From contig NZ_JBBOOM010000001.1 of the NCBI RefSeq assembly GCF_038003085.1, positions 4,092,001-4,156,000 of the forward strand: a stretch of DNA of 64,000 nt. The letters are read 5' to 3'. Positions within the stretch are counted from its first letter, which is position 1, and each line of letters starts with the position of its first letter. Origin of the DNA: Psychrobacillus sp. FSL K6-2836 (GTDB taxonomy: Bacteria; Bacillota; Bacilli; Bacillales_A; Planococcaceae). The notes under the pieces are model-generated. The model saw only the letters and a list, made by a program, of their open reading frames with translations. It was not told the origin of the DNA and did not search any database. A program made the position numbers and the translations under genes. Positions 62,060 through 64,000 of this stretch are shown here, one piece after another.

Positions 62060-62088
62060 GTGACGACTTTCATAAATAAGAGTACAAT
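62060..62088 (+). promoter_or_regulatory. possible promoter of the yqjP-yqjQ pair
   Basis: GTGACG (62060-62065), 17 bases and TACAAT (62083-62088). The -35 is weak. The spacing and the position 36 bases before the gene are right. Confidence 0.4.
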
Positions 62089-62124
62089 GTAGTGAATGAC
62101 TATTCATTAATGAGGAGAATTCAA

Positions 62125-63069
62125 ATGATACATAAAATTATAATTCCTACTCCATTTGCTGTAGGGGATGTAAACGCCTATTTAGTAAAAGGCGATGCTC
62201 TGACACTGATAGATGCCGGACCAAAAACAGATGTAGCGTTAGCTGCATTAACACAAGGTATTAAAGAAGCGGGTTATGAGCTGAACGATATTGAACAGGT
62301 TGTTTTAACACATCATCACCCTGACCATGCTGGTTGGACGGATGCTTTTGAACAAGCTGCTATACTAGGTCATGAATACAATCAAGTATGGATGACTCGT
62401 GACAAAGAATTTTTACAGTACCATGATCGTTTTTATTTACAATGCTTAAAAGAAGAAGGGGTCCCTGAGGAATATTTTAATTGGGTAGAGAAGATGAGAA
62501 GACCTTTAAGCCTTCTTGGAAATCGATCGTTAGACACTTATTTATATGATAATGATAAATTGCCTGGTCATCCTGATATTCAGGTGCTTGAAACATTAGG
62601 ACATGCACAAAGCCATTTGTCATTTTGGTTTGAGAGTTCGAAAGTTCTTATAGGAGGGGATCTTATACTTGAAAAGATCTCTTCTAATCCTTTAATTGAA
62701 CCGCCACTAAATGCAAATAATGAGCGACCAAAATCGATGTTACAATACAATGCCTCATTGAAAAGAATTCAACAGTTACCTATTGAAAAGGTATATAGCG
62801 GGCATGGTAACGAAGTGTACAATATTCAGGAGCTTGTAACAACTAGACTGGAAAAACAAAAAGAGCGAGCATTTAAAGTATTGGATATGATGAATGATGG
62901 TGAACAAACAATTTTTGAACTAACCAAACAACTATTTCCGAAAATTTATGAAAAAGAACTTGGATTAACTCTTTCTGAAACAATTGGTCAAATAGATTAT
63001 TTAATCGATGAAAAACTTATAACGGCAAAACGAAATGAAAAAGGAATTCTGTTATATGAGCAAAGCTAA
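62125..63069 (+). CDS. yqjP: MBL-fold metallohydrolase (YqjP)
   Basis: A 314-residue metallo-beta-lactamase-fold hydrolase. VVLTHHHPDHAGWTDAFEQ gives the HxHxDH motif, ETLGHAQSHLSFW the third His, IGGDLIL the bridging Asp and YSGHGNEV the last His. The C-terminal 80 residues form a winged-helix-like tail found in YqjP and LACTB2-type proteins. The substrate is unknown. The start at 62125 is chosen because GAGGAG lies seven bases upstream. It overlaps yqjQ by 14 bases. Confidence 0.88.
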   Translation: MIHKIIIPTPFAVGDVNAYLVKGDALTLIDAGPKTDVALAALTQGIKEAGYELNDIEQVVLTHHHPDHAGWTDAFEQAAILGHEYNQVWMTRDKEFLQYHDRFYLQCLKEEGVPEEYFNWVEKMRRPLSLLGNRSLDTYLYDNDKLPGHPDIQVLETLGHAQSHLSFWFESSKVLIGGDLILEKISSNPLIEPPLNANNERPKSMLQYNASLKRIQQLPIEKVYSGHGNEVYNIQELVTTRLEKQKERAFKVLDMMNDGEQTIFELTKQLFPKIYEKELGLTLSETIGQIDYLIDEKLITAKRNEKGILLYEQS

Positions 63070-63808
63070 AAAAATTCTAATTACTGGTGCTACTAGCGGA
63101 GTCGGACTAATGCTTGCGAAAACTTTACATAAAGCAGGGCATGAAATTTGGGCTACTGGTAGAAGTACCAATGTACTAAATAGTTTATCAGCTATAGGAA
63201 TCCATACAATTGAAGCGGACTTAACATCTGTCCAATCCTTCGATTCCCTTTTTAAAGACATGGATACACCTGATACCGTTATCCATTGTGCTGGCGTTGG
63301 GACATTTTCATATGTATTGGATATGGATAACAGTGATATGGAGAAAATGTTACAGGTCAACGTATTAGCGCCTATGAAGCTTACGAAGTACTTTGCACAA
63401 AGGATGAAATCTCGCGGGAGTGGTCACTTTATATTTATTGCTTCTCAAGCAGGTAAAGTTGCTACTCCTAAAGCATCTGTGTATGCGGCATCTAAGCATG
63501 CTATTCTTGGATTTGCTAATGCTATCCGGATGGAACTGAAGGATTTTGGAGTTGAGGTTACGACTATTAATCCAGGACCAATTGATACTCCATTTCTCGA
63601 TTTAGCAGATCAGACAGGTAATTATAGAGACAGTATGAAAAAACATCTGTTGACTCCAGAAAAAGTGGTAGCATCTATCGAAAGAGTAATTGAAAAACCA
63701 GTACGAGAGGTGGATCTTCCTTCTTACATGAGTATTACAAGCAAACTATATGCTATAGCCCCATCTATTGTCGAAACTGTTGGGAAAAAGTATTTTACAA
63801 AAAAATAA
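63056..63808 (+). CDS. yqjQ: SDR-family dehydrogenase (YqjQ)
   Basis: A 250-residue short-chain dehydrogenase. ILITGATSGVGLMLAKTL is the cofactor loop, HCAGVGT the NAG strand, FIASQAG the serine region and YAASKHA the catalytic Tyr-x-x-x-Lys. NPGPIDTPFL is the usual downstream signature. Order and sequence agree with B. subtilis YqjQ, of unknown substrate. The ATG at 63056 lies inside the end of yqjP, so translation is coupled. It is followed by a strong terminator. Confidence 0.9.
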   Translation: MSKAKKILITGATSGVGLMLAKTLHKAGHEIWATGRSTNVLNSLSAIGIHTIEADLTSVQSFDSLFKDMDTPDTVIHCAGVGTFSYVLDMDNSDMEKMLQVNVLAPMKLTKYFAQRMKSRGSGHFIFIASQAGKVATPKASVYAASKHAILGFANAIRMELKDFGVEVTTINPGPIDTPFLDLADQTGNYRDSMKKHLLTPEKVVASIERVIEKPVREVDLPSYMSITSKLYAIAPSIVETVGKKYFTKK

Positions 63809-63814
63809 CATTTT

Positions 63815-63859
63815 AAAAACCGATTTTTCCTCATGAATAAAGGAAAAATCGGTTTTTTT
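63815..63859 (+). terminator. terminator of the yqjP-yqjQ operon
   Basis: The stem AAAAACCGATTTTTCCT/AGGAAAAATCGGTTTTT (63815-63831 with 63841-63857) is 17 bp long, with T on the 3' side. Confidence 0.95.
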
Positions 63860-63938
63860 AGTAGAGTTAGGCAATGTTTTTTTCTTTGTATCTTTTTGCA
63901 TTAGCAGAAACTAAGAAAGGTACCATTTAATTTCAAGT

Positions 63939-64000
63939 TCATGAAACTTTTCGTTGGTATCTATTTAGAAGTTCATCAAGCTCTTGACTGCAAGTAACGA
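63939..64000 (-). CDS. C-terminal end of a Spo0E-family phosphatase
   Basis: Partial: only the last 20 codons lie in the window. The minus strand reads VTCSQELDELLNRYQRKVS to a TGA at 63939. The SQELDxL motif is the signature of Spo0E-like aspartyl phosphatases, small proteins that dephosphorylate Spo0A-P and delay sporulation. The start codon and helix 1 would lie to the right of the window. Confidence 0.75.
   Translation of the reverse strand, partial: VTCSQELDELLNRYQRKVS

Overview
The window is a 64 kb chromosomal stretch of a low-GC, endospore-forming Firmicute. The best guess is a Planococcaceae-type Bacillales (Psychrobacillus, Paenisporosarcina or Sporosarcina-like). The evidence is AT-rich DNA, strong AGGAGG-type ribosome sites with many TTG and GTG starts, a GerA/GerB/GerC germinant-receptor triad, a Spo0E-family gene at the right edge, T-box leaders, a Bacillus-type LexA box, and gene order at the right that follows the B. 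subtilis yqiW-yqjC-yqjD-yqjE-yqjH-rnz-proI-yqjP-yqjQ region. The organism name is an inference.

Layout. 1-12.8 kb is a patchwork of small accessory genes: a luciferase-like monooxygenase whose 3' end is tandemly duplicated, an SOS-controlled YolD gene, HAD phosphatases, an aminoglycoside-phosphotransferase-like kinase, Nudix hydrolases, a chemoreceptor and an acetyltransferase. 12.9-15 kb is a divergent LysR/citrate synthase pair like citR-citA. 15-18.2 kb carries a decayed amidohydrolase, a zinc peptidase, a methyltransferase and bioY behind a perfect BirA operator. 18.6-20.6 kb is a methionine T-box and a short MetRS. 21-24.3 kb is a yndG-yndH-yndJ-like cluster.

24.8-28.6 kb is an arsenic-resistance operon of unusual make-up: a MarR-type regulator with cysteine pairs, a flavoprotein with cysteine pairs at both ends, a 62-residue protein of unknown function, ArsB, and a fossil arsC whose two ends survive around a terminator and a 21-bp minisatellite. 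28.6-41 kb is again accessory: an acidic lipoprotein, an SDR with a frameshifted TetR regulator, several GNAT acetyltransferases, Mn-catalase, an AarF/UbiB kinase and an S9 peptidase.

41-46.3 kb holds a repeat element, a ZIP transporter with a small downstream gene, and the ger triad. 46.4-55.6 kb encodes the methylmalonyl-CoA route from propionyl-CoA to succinyl-CoA: mutA, mutB, meaB, mce and a carboxyltransferase, with bacilliredoxin brxB and the 31-residue prli42 between the two halves. 55.6-64 kb has a solo CheW protein, DNA polymerase IV, a MurE paralog, RNase Z, a proline T-box with proI, yqjP, yqjQ and the end of a Spo0E-like gene.

Small genes added by reading the sequence are at 18462-18605, 41666-41824, 52292-52387 and 63939-64000. 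Fossils are at 7785, 9969, 15383, 28241 and 41018. A family of structured intergenic repeats recurs at about 20.97, 41.2, 51.9, 56.2 and 60.6 kb. No rRNA, tRNA, insertion sequence, prophage or CRISPR array was seen.
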